Part shown: positions 16,572-25,078 of the stretch, in pieces
Layout of the letters: each line of letters opens with the position of its first letter
How positions within the stretch are numbered: the first letter of the stretch is position 1
Assembly (NCBI GenBank): GCA_013289855.1
Contig: JABCZD010000004.1
Location: forward strand, 124,001 to 188,000
Direction of reading: 5' to 3'
From: Acidobacteriota bacterium
GTDB lineage: Bacteria; Acidobacteriota; Terriglobia; Acidiferrales; UBA7541
DNA length: 64,000 nt
The notes under the pieces: generated by a model
Database searches by the model: none
What the model was told of the DNA's origin: nothing
The model's input: the letters and a program-made list of their open reading frames with translations, nothing else
Position numbers and translations under genes: made by a program

Positions 16572-16584
16572 ATAGCCGAAAAGC

Positions 16585-16609
16585 GACCGCCTCAGAAGGC
16601 GGCCGCTAC
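16585..16609 (-). repeat. REP-like hairpin downstream of the aminopeptidase gene
   Basis: On the - strand: GTAG-C-GGCCGCCT-TCTG-AGGCGGTC, an 8-bp stem with one G-T wobble, led by GTAG. It starts 19 bases after the stop of the M1 aminopeptidase, in the same orientation as the pfkB and flhA elements. It may also act as the transcript end. Confidence 0.65.
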
Positions 16610-16627
16610 AAAAGCCACCCACGGCGA

Positions 16628-19357
16628 CTACTGGTTTTTCGCGGCGGGTAGGCGCGATTCGATGGCTTTCAGGCGATCGTTCATTTCCTGGGTCAGGCGC
16701 TCGATGCGTTCCAGGCGCTCAGTATTTTCGGTGGTCTCTTTGGACGCGGTGGTAGCGGGTGCGGGCGGGTCGTCGTTGTCGTCTGTGTCGCGAGCGGATT
16801 TCGTGGTGGATTTGTTTTGGATATGCGAGATTTGCGATTTGATGATGGGCACCATTTCGATGCTGAGGTCTTTGGAGGACAGCAGGGCTTCTAGCGCGGG
16901 AATGGCTGAGGGATCGCCGCGGTAGCCAAGCGCGGTGATGGCGGCGATGCGAATGGAGAAGTGCGGTTCGCTTAAATAAGTGGTCAACAATTGCGTGATG
17001 GCGGAATTTTCTTTGTCGAGTTGGCCGAGGCTGCTGATCGCGGCGGCGCGCGAGGGCACGGCCTTGCCTAGTCCCGCCCAATCGCGAAGGAGCGGCACGG
17101 CTTTGTCGTCGCCGAGAGGTCCGAGCGAGCGCAATGCGGCATTGCGCAGAAAATCATCCGGGGAATCGCCAGCCACGGCGGCGGTGAGCGTGGCAAACGC
17201 GGTGGGCGTTTTCAGATGGCCGAGGGCTTCGAGGGCTGCGGCGCGCGCGCGATAGGACTTGTCTTCTTTGGCGATGACGTCCAGTTTTGCGGCGACGGCG
17301 GGATCTTTGGACGAGCTTAGGGCGCTTACGATGCGGTAACGGCCGATCAATGCATCGTCGCCAGTTGCGGCTTCGGATTTATCGAGCGCTTCGAGCAACA
17401 ATTTGGTGGAAACGGGGGTGTCCACGCGGCCAAGCGCGGCGATGGCGATGGTACGGAGTCCCAAAGTTTTGTCGTTCAGCATGGCGTAGCCGACGGCGGC
17501 GATGGCCTCATCGTCCTTAGTCATTTTCGCCAGGGCCACGACAGCGTCGGCGCGATCCGCCAATTCGCCGGCATTCTTCAACTGGTACAGCCATTCCTTT
17601 TTTTCTTTTTTAAAGTCCGCGGACTTCAAAACATGGCCGCCCTTATCGAACAGGACCATGAGAGGGGCGGAGTCCGACGGCAGAAGAAAAATGTCGGTTT
17701 CTTTTTCGCTGTCTTTGCCAATCACTACGGGATAGAGCTTGGGGCCGGTGGCGGTGGTGATTTCCACGTTGATGGGAACGCGGAAGACGCCCACGCGGCC
17801 CTTTTGCACTTGCGTTTGTTTCACGGTGAGAGCGATCTGGTGTTTGGCGTCGTTGTAGACGTAGCTGATATCGAGCTTGGGCGCGCCTGCGCCGTAAATC
17901 CATTGCGTGAGGAACTGATCGATGTTGACGTGAGTGGCTTCCTCCATGGCTTTGGCGAAATCGGAGGTCAGAACATTCTTGCCGCGATTCACTTCGAGAT
18001 AGTGTTTCAAGCCGGCGTAAAACGCGTCTTCGCCAAGCTGGTAGCGAAGCATGTCGATCACCCATCCGGCTTTTCCATAAGCGTTGCCGTCAAACTCATC
18101 GGAGCCTTCGGCAAAATCGTGGCGGACGATGGGCTTATCGAAAAGGCTGGTTTGATGAAACCAATCGCGCGCGGCCTCCCAACGGTTGTAGTCGGCGTGA
18201 TCCTTTCCGTAGTGCGCTTCGTTCCACATAGTTTCGCCAAAGGTCGCGAAGCCTTCGTTGAGCCAGATATCCGACCAAGCTTTGCAGGTGACCAGATCGC
18301 CGAACCATTGATGGGTGAGTTCGTGGGAGATGAGGTCGTCCTGATTGGTGAGGTATTCGGGAACGAGTTTGGGATTGGTGAGCGATTCGGAGGCGTTGGT
18401 GGTGGCGCTGGAATTTTCCATTCCGCCAGCGACGAAGTCATCGACCATGCTCTGGTCGTACTTTTCCCAAGGGTAGTCCACGCCGAACTTTTTGCTGAAT
18501 AGCTCGATCATGGCGGGGGTGCGGCTGTAGTCGATCTGCAAGCGGTCGCCGCGGCCTTTGGGAGCGAAGTAGTCGACGGGAATGCCGCGCCAGGAATCTT
18601 TAACTTCGTCTAGTTCCCCAGCGACCACCGTGATGAGATAGGTGGAACTGGGGAGCGACTCTTTCCACGTCCAGGTCTTCAAGCCTTTGCCCGCGTCGGT
18701 GACACTGAGGAGTTTGCCGTTGGCAACGGTCTGCCAGGAAGCTGGGACGGTGAGGATTGTTTCCGTGGTGAGGCGATCGTTGGGATAGTCGTAGGTGGGC
18801 AAGTAAAAACGGGTGTCTTCGGATTCGCCTTGCGTCCAGACCTGGATGGGGCGGTTGGGGTAGGCGGCATCGGGAAGGATGAAGTACAGGCCCTTGGAAG
18901 GCTTACCGTCATATTTAATTTCGATATCAAATTTCTGGCCGGTTTTGGCAGGCTCGGGCAGAGCGACGACTAATTTGGTGTCGGTGGTTTCAAACTTTGC
19001 GGGCGCGCGGTCGATGGTGACACTGTGGATGGTGAGGCCGACGGAATCAAACGAGATTTTGGCGGTGTTGTCGCGAAGAATGGCGAGCGTGTGGGTGACA
19101 TCGCCGATGACCTGTTTTTGCGTGGTGTCGAAACGGAGCACAATTTTGGAGTGTTGCAAGTCATAGTCGCGACTGCGCGCGTAGGGCTCGTCGGCGAAGG
19201 CGGGCGCAACAGAGCATGTGAGGGAAACGAGCAGCGCAACACACGCTAACAATGCGTGGAACGATGACGATACTTGAAACGACGATGAAGATTGAAGCAG
19301 CGAAAGCGCGTGAAACGACTTGCGAATGGCGGAAGTCCTGCGACGTACAAAAATCAT
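16628..19357 (-). CDS. M1 family aminopeptidase with HEAT-repeat tail
   Basis: A 909-residue zinc metallopeptidase that would trim N-terminal residues from peptides outside the cytoplasm. A long N-terminus precedes a hydrophobic signal (about residues 35-55). The substrate motif GGMEN is at 311-315; zinc ligands are His345, Glu346 (catalytic) and His349 in HELTHQW, and Glu368 in WLNEGFA. The C-terminal third (about 600-840) is a series of HEAT-like helical repeats (AAALEALGHL; NAALRSLGPLGDDKA; IAAITALGYRGD), and the last 30 residues form a charged, probably coiled-coil segment. Its ATG overlaps the ACT gene stop by four bases, making it the last gene of an SDR-ACT-peptidase operon. Confidence 0.92.
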   Translation of the reverse strand: MIFVRRRTSAIRKSFHALSLLQSSSSFQVSSSFHALLACVALLVSLTCSVAPAFADEPYARSRDYDLQHSKIVLRFDTTQKQVIGDVTHTLAILRDNTAKISFDSVGLTIHSVTIDRAPAKFETTDTKLVVALPEPAKTGQKFDIEIKYDGKPSKGLYFILPDAAYPNRPIQVWTQGESEDTRFYLPTYDYPNDRLTTETILTVPASWQTVANGKLLSVTDAGKGLKTWTWKESLPSSTYLITVVAGELDEVKDSWRGIPVDYFAPKGRGDRLQIDYSRTPAMIELFSKKFGVDYPWEKYDQSMVDDFVAGGMENSSATTNASESLTNPKLVPEYLTNQDDLISHELTHQWFGDLVTCKAWSDIWLNEGFATFGETMWNEAHYGKDHADYNRWEAARDWFHQTSLFDKPIVRHDFAEGSDEFDGNAYGKAGWVIDMLRYQLGEDAFYAGLKHYLEVNRGKNVLTSDFAKAMEEATHVNIDQFLTQWIYGAGAPKLDISYVYNDAKHQIALTVKQTQVQKGRVGVFRVPINVEITTATGPKLYPVVIGKDSEKETDIFLLPSDSAPLMVLFDKGGHVLKSADFKKEKKEWLYQLKNAGELADRADAVVALAKMTKDDEAIAAVGYAMLNDKTLGLRTIAIAALGRVDTPVSTKLLLEALDKSEAATGDDALIGRYRIVSALSSSKDPAVAAKLDVIAKEDKSYRARAAALEALGHLKTPTAFATLTAAVAGDSPDDFLRNAALRSLGPLGDDKAVPLLRDWAGLGKAVPSRAAAISSLGQLDKENSAITQLLTTYLSEPHFSIRIAAITALGYRGDPSAIPALEALLSSKDLSIEMVPIIKSQISHIQNKSTTKSARDTDDNDDPPAPATTASKETTENTERLERIERLTQEMNDRLKAIESRLPAAKNQ

Positions 19358-19758
19358 TGCGTTAAGCTCCTATGTATTTTATGGCCAGCACTTTCGAGAA
19401 CCACGATGGCCGGTTCAATGTCGTGATCGGCAATCAAGATGTAATCCGTGTCGAAGGACGAGATGGCGAAAATGCTGATGTTGGCGTCGGCCAGCGGCGC
19501 GGCGACAGAATACAAAATTCCGGTGAGCTCGAAGGCGAGCACACTGTCGACCCGGAGCAAGCGGCGGTCGCGCTCAGCGCGCGCGCCGGCGGGCAAGCTC
19601 GACTGTTCGCAGACGACGGAGATCTCTTCGCTGGTCTTGGTAAGCGAGTAAAAACTATCGCGCGAGTAGTCCACGGTGATTTTCTCGTGCGGAGCAAAAC
19701 GGGCGATAGCGTAAAGCTCGGGGAAAAGCGTGAGCAAGAGTTGGTGAGAGATGGTCAT
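19354..19758 (-). CDS. ACT-domain protein
   Basis: A 134-residue protein related to CASTOR/ACT_7-type small-molecule sensors. The core LTGILYSVAAPLADANISIFAISSFDTDYILI is the ACT-like ligand-binding beta-alpha-beta fold. It starts at 19758 (MTISHQLLLTLFPELYAIA), four bases after the SDR stop; longer same-frame readings run over the SDR gene and are shadows. It ends in a four-base overlap with the aminopeptidase gene. Close packing suggests it may sense an amino acid and modulate its neighbours, which is inference. Confidence 0.75.
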   Translation of the reverse strand: MTISHQLLLTLFPELYAIARFAPHEKITVDYSRDSFYSLTKTSEEISVVCEQSSLPAGARAERDRRLLRVDSVLAFELTGILYSVAAPLADANISIFAISSFDTDYILIADHDIEPAIVVLESAGHKIHRSLTQ

Positions 19759-19762
19759 TGCG

Positions 19763-20554
19763 TTACAGCAGGCTCCGAACGATGCCGCCATCCACGGCAA
19801 TGGAAGTGCCGTTGACGTAGCTAGCGCGCTCAGAGGCGAGGAAAGCGACCACGGCGGCAAACTCTTCGGGCTTGCCGATGCGGCCGGCAGGAATCTGGCG
19901 CTCCCACCCGGCATAGACTTCCTGAGGAGTGGTGCCGTGGCGCTTAGAAAGAACCTCGGCAAGTTCGCCAAGGCGGTCGGTGCCGGTGTAGCCGGGGCAG
20001 ACGTTGTTGACGGTGATGCCGTGCGCGGCGTATTCATTGGCCAGCGTGCGCGCGAGGCCAGTGACGGCGGAGCGCACAGAGTTAGATAGCAACAAACCAT
20101 CGACGGGCTGCTTGACGGTGTAAGAAGTGATGGTGATGAAGCGTCCCCACTTATTTTTCTGCATGCGCGGCAGCGTTTCCTGAGCGAAGAAAACGGCGCT
20201 CATGAGCAACAGATCTACGGCGGATTTCCAATCGGAGGAATTGGTGTCTTTAAATAGTTTAGACGGAGGACCCCCGGAATTGGTTACGCAGATATCGATG
20301 CGGCCAAAGCGGTGCTCGACGGCGGCGACGAATGCGGCGACGGCGGCCTGGTTGGTGACGTCGACGGATTGGTGGAAGACTTCGTGGCCGGTTTCGCGGG
20401 AGATTTCCTCCGCGGTTTTGGCGAGGTCCGAGGCAGTACGGGCGCAAATGGCAACGCGGGCGCCTTCACGAGAAAGTTCGGTGGCGACGGCGCGACCCAA
20501 GCCGGAACTGGCGGCGGCAACGATGGCAACGCGGTCTGTGAGGCCCAGGTTCAT
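19763..20554 (-). CDS. Short-chain dehydrogenase-like protein with altered active site
   Basis: A 263-residue classical-length SDR (FabG-like). Cofactor region: AAASSGLG at 13-20, with Ala14 where TGxxxGxG has Gly; NNAG is replaced by NSGG (92-95). Catalytic Ser144 is present, but the expected Tyr (+13) is Ser157 and the expected Lys (+17) is Arg161, in LLLSNSVRSAVTG. The C-terminal motif PEEFAAVVAFLASERASYVNG is normal. Divergent SDRs with such SNxxR sequences exist, so this is not simple decay, but ordinary hydride-transfer chemistry is doubtful. First gene of the SDR-ACT-aminopeptidase operon. Confidence 0.88.
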   Translation of the reverse strand: MNLGLTDRVAIVAAASSGLGRAVATELSREGARVAICARTASDLAKTAEEISRETGHEVFHQSVDVTNQAAVAAFVAAVEHRFGRIDICVTNSGGPPSKLFKDTNSSDWKSAVDLLLMSAVFFAQETLPRMQKNKWGRFITITSYTVKQPVDGLLLSNSVRSAVTGLARTLANEYAAHGITVNNVCPGYTGTDRLGELAEVLSKRHGTTPQEVYAGWERQIPAGRIGKPEEFAAVVAFLASERASYVNGTSIAVDGGIVRSLL

Positions 20555-20686
20555 AATTGATCCCTATCCAAAACTTCCATGTTCTCGCGAAAGTGTGGCG
20601 CGGTCAAATGAGCCGGCGGTGCGGATGGTGGGCAGTTGCTACAAAAAAGTGTTTCGCTCGGGGGTACACCCACGGGTTGTTTTTGT

Positions 20687-20760
20687 AAGTGTTCATTTTA
20701 AAGGGTTTTAAGTTCTTTAGATTCCGCGGTTATGGAAGTGTTCATTCTGAACGGTTTAAT
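20687..20760. repeat. Pair of 25-bp direct repeats
   Basis: AAGTGTTCATTTTAAAGGG at 20687 and AAGTGTTCATTCTGAACGG at 20736 start two copies, 49 bases apart, each continuing into TTTAA. The second contains the dyad GTTCA-TTC-TGAAC. They could be operator sites in the leader of the SDR operon or a relic of a mobile element. Confidence 0.55.
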
Positions 20761-20995
20761 CGTTTGGGGCTCTTCAGAGTGCTACCTCATTTAGCGGATA
20801 ATTCTTGAGAAATTTGATCGAGTTTTGCTAATTCGGAAAAAGCGCCAATCGGAAGATTCATCCCGCAGAAGACGCAAGATGGAGAAGCGCTGGCGTCCCC
20901 AGGGAAATGCGCGACGACAGGTTGCCGCCGGTTGAAAAGAAAGACGATGACATTGAGGAGTTGCTACGGGTTAGACGCAGTTGTCTACATGGATA

Positions 20996-21023
20996 GGTGT
21001 ATCATGGGCACGAAAAATGTCAA
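20996..21023 (-). promoter_or_regulatory. Sigma-70-like promoter reading toward the SDR operon
   Basis: On the - strand a perfect TTGACA (21023-21018), 16-base spacer and TACACC (21001-20996) preceded by TGA, an extended -10 context. It points away from the flagellar cluster toward the SDR-ACT-aminopeptidase genes. Confidence 0.4.
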
Positions 21024-21074
21024 GGAAAAAACGATGCGGGGTGAAAGTTTTCTGAGGCGGAGGCTTGTGACGGG

Positions 21075-22211
21075 TTAGAGGTCGTCGCCGGCGGCAATGG
21101 ACATGCCTAGCTGGACTAGCGGGACTAGTTGGAGATACTCGGTCTGCATCATGTCGAAGATGGCGAGATGTTCGGATTCGGCCAGTGCCGGGAGGCATTT
21201 CTGGAAAAAGGCGGGAAGATCCTGAGAGACTTGGAGGGTGGACGACATTTTAAAGGCGGGCCTAGGCGGTCCAAGGACAGGTGCAGGGCTTCCAACAGCG
21301 TGGCGTTCCATTACGGGAACCCCCAGATGTGGCTCCGACGCCGGGGCGTGAGGCGGAGGAAAGACGGGGGCAGAGCTGGCAGCTGACGCGGGGACAACGG
21401 TAGTGCGCTCCGCGCCGCGTGCGGGAGCGGGAGCGGGTTCCTGTGCGTGGGAGATTAGGAACTGATCCGCGGTGGCCACCAGACCGACGAGGTAGGGATC
21501 GTGCTTGGCACGTTCTGGAGCATGGTGATATTGGAAAACATCAACAAACGAAGGCATGTAGTTCCACGAAACACCCATCCAACGACCTACCTTGCAATGA
21601 TCCATGCCGAAGTAATCGAGCTCCATGGCGATGTTGTCCGTCCAGCCGGGCGGAGGAGGGGTACTGTTCGCGGCTTCCTCGGCCAAAACGAGGATCCACA
21701 TGGGTAACAGACCGATATCGTGAAGCAGACCGCCGAGATAGGCCTGCTCCTTCTCACAGTAATGAAGATGTGAGGCAAGGCGTTCGCTAAGCAGCGCACA
21801 AAGAAAACTGTGATGCCAGAAACGGTTAAGCTGCTCTTTTGGCAGGTGTTTACCAGCAAATTGCATCACCGAGCAGCTAAGCACGAGAGTGCGGAGGCGC
21901 TCGGTGCCTAGCAAAATGGCGGCTTGCTCGATGCCGATCACACGGTGCCGCAGGCCGAAGAGCGCAGAGTTGCAAAGCCGCAAGACCTGGGAACTGAGAC
22001 TGGGGTCGGTGCGAATGACGTTGCCGACCTTGCGGAGTTCCACAGGAGACTGACTAAGAAGTACGTTGAGATCGAGGACATAGTTGGGCAAGGTGGGGAG
22101 GCCGCGGCTAAGGATGTCCATTAGGCGAGTCTTGCGACGCTCCTGTTCGGCGAGAGCGAACTTGGAGCTGGAAGCAGACGCGGGGCTGGGGGGGCGAGTG
22201 GTGGTGGTCAT
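21075..22211 (-). CDS. HDOD domain protein
   Basis: A 378-residue cytoplasmic protein whose residues about 30-230 form an HDOD domain (LPTLPNYVLDLNVLL; VIRTDPSLSSQVLRLCNSALFG; GIEQAAILLGTERLRTLVLS). A partial HD signature is present (HSFL...GLLHDIGLLPMW), but HDOD proteins usually lack phosphodiesterase activity and act as signalling scaffolds. The C-terminal third is Pro/Ala-rich, then a short conserved helix region. It overlaps the MshEN gene by four bases (ATGA) and is the last gene of the flagellar cluster, so a role in motility signalling is likely but unproven. Confidence 0.85.
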   Translation of the reverse strand: MTTTTRPPSPASASSSKFALAEQERRKTRLMDILSRGLPTLPNYVLDLNVLLSQSPVELRKVGNVIRTDPSLSSQVLRLCNSALFGLRHRVIGIEQAAILLGTERLRTLVLSCSVMQFAGKHLPKEQLNRFWHHSFLCALLSERLASHLHYCEKEQAYLGGLLHDIGLLPMWILVLAEEAANSTPPPPGWTDNIAMELDYFGMDHCKVGRWMGVSWNYMPSFVDVFQYHHAPERAKHDPYLVGLVATADQFLISHAQEPAPAPARGAERTTVVPASAASSAPVFPPPHAPASEPHLGVPVMERHAVGSPAPVLGPPRPAFKMSSTLQVSQDLPAFFQKCLPALAESEHLAIFDMMQTEYLQLVPLVQLGMSIAAGDDL

Positions 22212-23203
22212 GGGGATTCAGCGGCGTCCGGGACGCTGTCCCCTCGACTATCGGCCGCTTCGGGGAAGACTTTAGGGGTAGAGGGCGAGGGAGAACGGGG
22301 CGAATCGGGCCCCGGGCGGATGCGGAAGAGCAGGTCTCTGCTGAATTGACCGCTGGCGGCGAAGCGAACCCAGAGGTAGGCACTGGCGCGGGCGACGGTG
22401 ATACGCGAGGCCCGGTATTCGCCGGCGTAATTGGAGATGGTGCGTGCGATTTCGCGGGGATCGCGCATGGTATCAAAGGAAGTCTCGCTGACGGGGGCAC
22501 TGCGGCGCAGCTCTTCGAGCACTTTGGCGACAGCAGCTTCGTCGGCGATGCAAGCGAAGGTGCGGCAACCAAGCATCTGCTCGACGGCGTACAAGGTGGT
22601 GTGGTCGAGGTGCTCACCGAAGGCGAGATGCAGGGTGCGACCGTCTACCGATACGTATACCGGAACGGCGCGGGCGGATTCGAGCAAGGTGAGGGGGAGC
22701 AAATCCTGACAGCCGAGCGCGGGGGACTGCGGGTCGAGGGGATAAACCGGGCAGCCCCATTGGTGGGCGAGGGCGGTGGTAACGTCGCCGGGGGCCACGG
22801 CGCCCATCTGGCATAAGACGCGGCCCAGCTTTTCCCCGGATGAAAGCGACTGCGAGTGCAGCGCGTCACGCAGTTGCTGTTGCGAGATGGCGCCCTGATT
22901 GACGAGAAGGAGACCGAGCGGCAGTCGGTGACGGCGGGGACGATCGCGCACGGAGCCCGCGAGCAAACCGCGCACGTGGGCCATCAAATGGGATTGCAGA
23001 CAGTCCGTGGTGCAAAACCAGCGGCCATTGAGAATGACGCCGCGTATTTGCAGCAGGATGGGCGGCCATAGACGACCGCGGTGCGCGCAATCGGGCGCAG
23101 CACAACGCAGGCGGAGACGGCGCAGCCACGCGGCGGCCTGAGAGAGGCGCGGTGCATAGTCGTTGCGTATTTCAACGTGCAGCGGAAGTTGATTAGAACC
23201 CAT
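22208..23203 (-). CDS. MshEN (GspE N-terminal) domain protein with Cys4 motif
   Basis: A 331-residue protein. Residues 34-68 hold four cysteines (Cys34, 39, 64, 68; CAAPDC...FCTTDC), a likely zinc-binding knuckle. Two MshEN-like half-motifs follow (LPLGLLLVNQGAISQQQL and KLGRVLCQMGAVAPGDV), then PVYPL and a helical/sheet region like the N-terminal domain of type II/IV secretion ATPases, but there is no ATPase domain. MshEN domains can bind c-di-GMP; the Arg that normally leads each half-motif is Pro in the first and Lys in the second, so binding is uncertain. The C-terminal 40 residues are Ser/Pro-rich. Start at 23203, 16 bases after the fliN stop. Confidence 0.75.
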   Translation of the reverse strand: MGSNQLPLHVEIRNDYAPRLSQAAAWLRRLRLRCAAPDCAHRGRLWPPILLQIRGVILNGRWFCTTDCLQSHLMAHVRGLLAGSVRDRPRRHRLPLGLLLVNQGAISQQQLRDALHSQSLSSGEKLGRVLCQMGAVAPGDVTTALAHQWGCPVYPLDPQSPALGCQDLLPLTLLESARAVPVYVSVDGRTLHLAFGEHLDHTTLYAVEQMLGCRTFACIADEAAVAKVLEELRRSAPVSETSFDTMRDPREIARTISNYAGEYRASRITVARASAYLWVRFAASGQFSRDLLFRIRPGPDSPRSPSPSTPKVFPEAADSRGDSVPDAAESP

Positions 23204-23219
23204 GGGTGTGAGATTTCTC

Positions 23220-24095
23220 CTAAAGTTCCAGTAATGCGGCACGCTGGCCGGCGGTAGCGACCTCAGTAACGCGAAGACCGAAATTGCCATCGACGACGAC
23301 AACTTCGCCGTGAGCGATCAGGCGGCCGGCGACAAGGAGTTCGGCGGGTTCGTTGACGAGTTGGTTGAGCTCGACGACGGCGCCGGGCATCAAGCCGAAG
23401 ACTTCGCGGAGCAGCATGTCGCGCTGGCCAAAGCGAATGGTGGCTTCGAGTTCAACGTCGAGAAGCAAGGCCAGGTTGGGGATGGGTCCGTCAGAAAGCT
23501 GGGACGCGAGCGAGTCCGTGGGTGTGGCGGCGGGCCGAGGTGCGGAGTCCGCAGCAGAGGTAGCTTGGAGCGCGGAACATAAGGCCTCGTCGACAAAAAT
23601 TTGCAGCGTGAGCGCGGCAAATTTGTCGGACTTGATTTGGAGCGAAGCGGTTTGGGCAGTGGAAAGTTGCGGATTTGCCGCGGCGTCGTAGACGAGTTCG
23701 ACGGCGTTACCGGTTTCCGGCTGCCAGTCCGTAGCGACTTGTCCGGCGACTTGACGAATAAATTCAGCGAAGGCATCGCGGTGGAGTTCGGAGAAATCGA
23801 CGGCAGGATCGAGGGGCTCGGATTGCAGGAGCTGAGCGAATTGCACGGCGACGGACGTGTGGCAGCGCCAACCGACGACCCCCTGCAGGCCGCCCCTAGC
23901 GGCGAACCAACTATCGATGGTGCGGTCTTCTTTGGCGGCGGGAGAGGAGACGGCGGGGTCCGCGAAGACGGCGAGCGGAACGATCCAGTTGACGGCGAGT
24001 GAGGCCGCACCGAGGGAGGCGATGACGCTGGTAAGACTGCCCTTCCAGACGTCACAAAAATTTTGGACAGCAATTCTGGCGGAGGATTCCATCAT
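23220..24095 (-). CDS. fliN: Flagellar motor switch protein FliN (long form)
   Basis: C-ring component. The last 80 residues are a clear SpoA/FliN domain (LLLDVELEATIRFGQRDMLL; LMPGAVVELNQLVNEPAELLVAGRLIAHGEVVVV). About 200 residues precede it, with no family I recognise; FliY proteins also carry an N-terminal extension, but CheC-type phosphatase motifs (D/S-x3-E-x2-N) are not obvious here. Its ATG overlaps the fliM stop by four bases. A second, short FliN is encoded at 31472, so the switch may contain two SpoA paralogues. Confidence 0.88.
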   Translation of the reverse strand: MMESSARIAVQNFCDVWKGSLTSVIASLGAASLAVNWIVPLAVFADPAVSSPAAKEDRTIDSWFAARGGLQGVVGWRCHTSVAVQFAQLLQSEPLDPAVDFSELHRDAFAEFIRQVAGQVATDWQPETGNAVELVYDAAANPQLSTAQTASLQIKSDKFAALTLQIFVDEALCSALQATSAADSAPRPAATPTDSLASQLSDGPIPNLALLLDVELEATIRFGQRDMLLREVFGLMPGAVVELNQLVNEPAELLVAGRLIAHGEVVVVDGNFGLRVTEVATAGQRAALLEL

Positions 24096-25078
24096 TTATG
24101 CTCCCGGGCGAGATTTGACGCGATGGACACGCGATGGTCCACGCGCGCACCCTTTTTAGTTCCGTGACGAACAGGGTAGGCGAGGAACATGGGTTCTCCG
24201 GCGATGGTGAAGGCGATGGGCTCGCTGGAATTGAGCGGAAGCGCAAGCACGCGGCCAGGCTCGATGGCGAGCAGTTCGCGCACGGTAAGCGGGCTTGGAG
24301 GGAGGCAGAGTTGGGCGACGAAAGAGCTGTCCAGAAGGCGCTGCTGCAGTTGGCGGCGAGTTTCCGCGGAGGCAACGCGTTCGAAAAGGGACCAGCGCAC
24401 GGAGAGTTTACGGAGGAGAGCGTTGGCAACGACGGCGGGGAAAGCCATGTTTAGGGTGCCGCGGGCTTCGAGCAGACGGATTTCGAAGCTGAGAGAGAGA
24501 ATTTTTTCGTGGGGGAGCATGAGGGTTTGCAGTTGCGTGAATTGCTGGCGCTGGTCAAAACGAATGTTCAGATCGATGACGGCGGCCCAGGTGCTTTGGA
24601 GATCGCGGGCGATGAGAGAGATGACGGTTTCAAAGATTTGTTCTTCGATTTCGGTGATTTCGCGCATATCGATGGAGTCGGCTCCGGAGCCGCCGAGGAC
24701 GAGATCGACAATGGGAAAGACGAGGGAGAGATCGGCTTGCAAGGCGGCGCGGGCGTCGATGGGCATGACGTGGAGCGAGGCGAGATAGGTGAGTTCGGGG
24801 ACGCGGGCGATGAATTCCTGGAAGGTCAACTGTTCGGCAGAGACGAGATTCATTTCGAAAGCCACACGGAGATAGACGCCGAGAGAATTGGCGAGACGTC
24901 TGGCGAGGGACTCATGAAGCGCGGTGACGACGCGAACCTGGTCGGCGGTGAGGGTGCTGGAACGACGCAAGTCGCAAGGCTCGACTTTTTTCTGCGAGGC
25001 GTCGCGGCCGCTTTTCGGGCCTTGTTGCGCGGCGCTGAATAGGGCATCGATTTCTTCCTGGCTGAGAATCTTACGCAT
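24092..25078 (-). CDS. fliM: Flagellar motor switch protein FliM
   Basis: A 328-residue C-ring protein linking CheY-P binding to rotation switching. The N-terminal LSQEEIDALF (residues 5-14) is the CheY-P docking peptide. The middle CheC-like domain carries LVLGGSG, equivalent to the GGxG motif that contacts FliG. The C-terminal SpoA domain (SPLTVRELLAIEPGRVLALP) pairs with FliN. It overlaps fliA by one base and fliN by four, so this block is translated as a unit. Confidence 0.93.
   Translation of the reverse strand: MRKILSQEEIDALFSAAQQGPKSGRDASQKKVEPCDLRRSSTLTADQVRVVTALHESLARRLANSLGVYLRVAFEMNLVSAEQLTFQEFIARVPELTYLASLHVMPIDARAALQADLSLVFPIVDLVLGGSGADSIDMREITEIEEQIFETVISLIARDLQSTWAAVIDLNIRFDQRQQFTQLQTLMLPHEKILSLSFEIRLLEARGTLNMAFPAVVANALLRKLSVRWSLFERVASAETRRQLQQRLLDSSFVAQLCLPPSPLTVRELLAIEPGRVLALPLNSSEPIAFTIAGEPMFLAYPVRHGTKKGARVDHRVSIASNLAREHK

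Larger units (their letters stand above)
20555..21074. other. 520-bp AT-richer intergenic region
   Basis: No convincing coding sequence. It holds a 25-bp imperfect direct repeat (20687 and 20736) and a sigma-70-like promoter near 21000 reading left toward the SDR operon, which leaves a leader of about 440 bases. The HDOD gene ends at its right edge. Base composition is visibly less GC-rich than the flanks. Confidence 0.5.
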
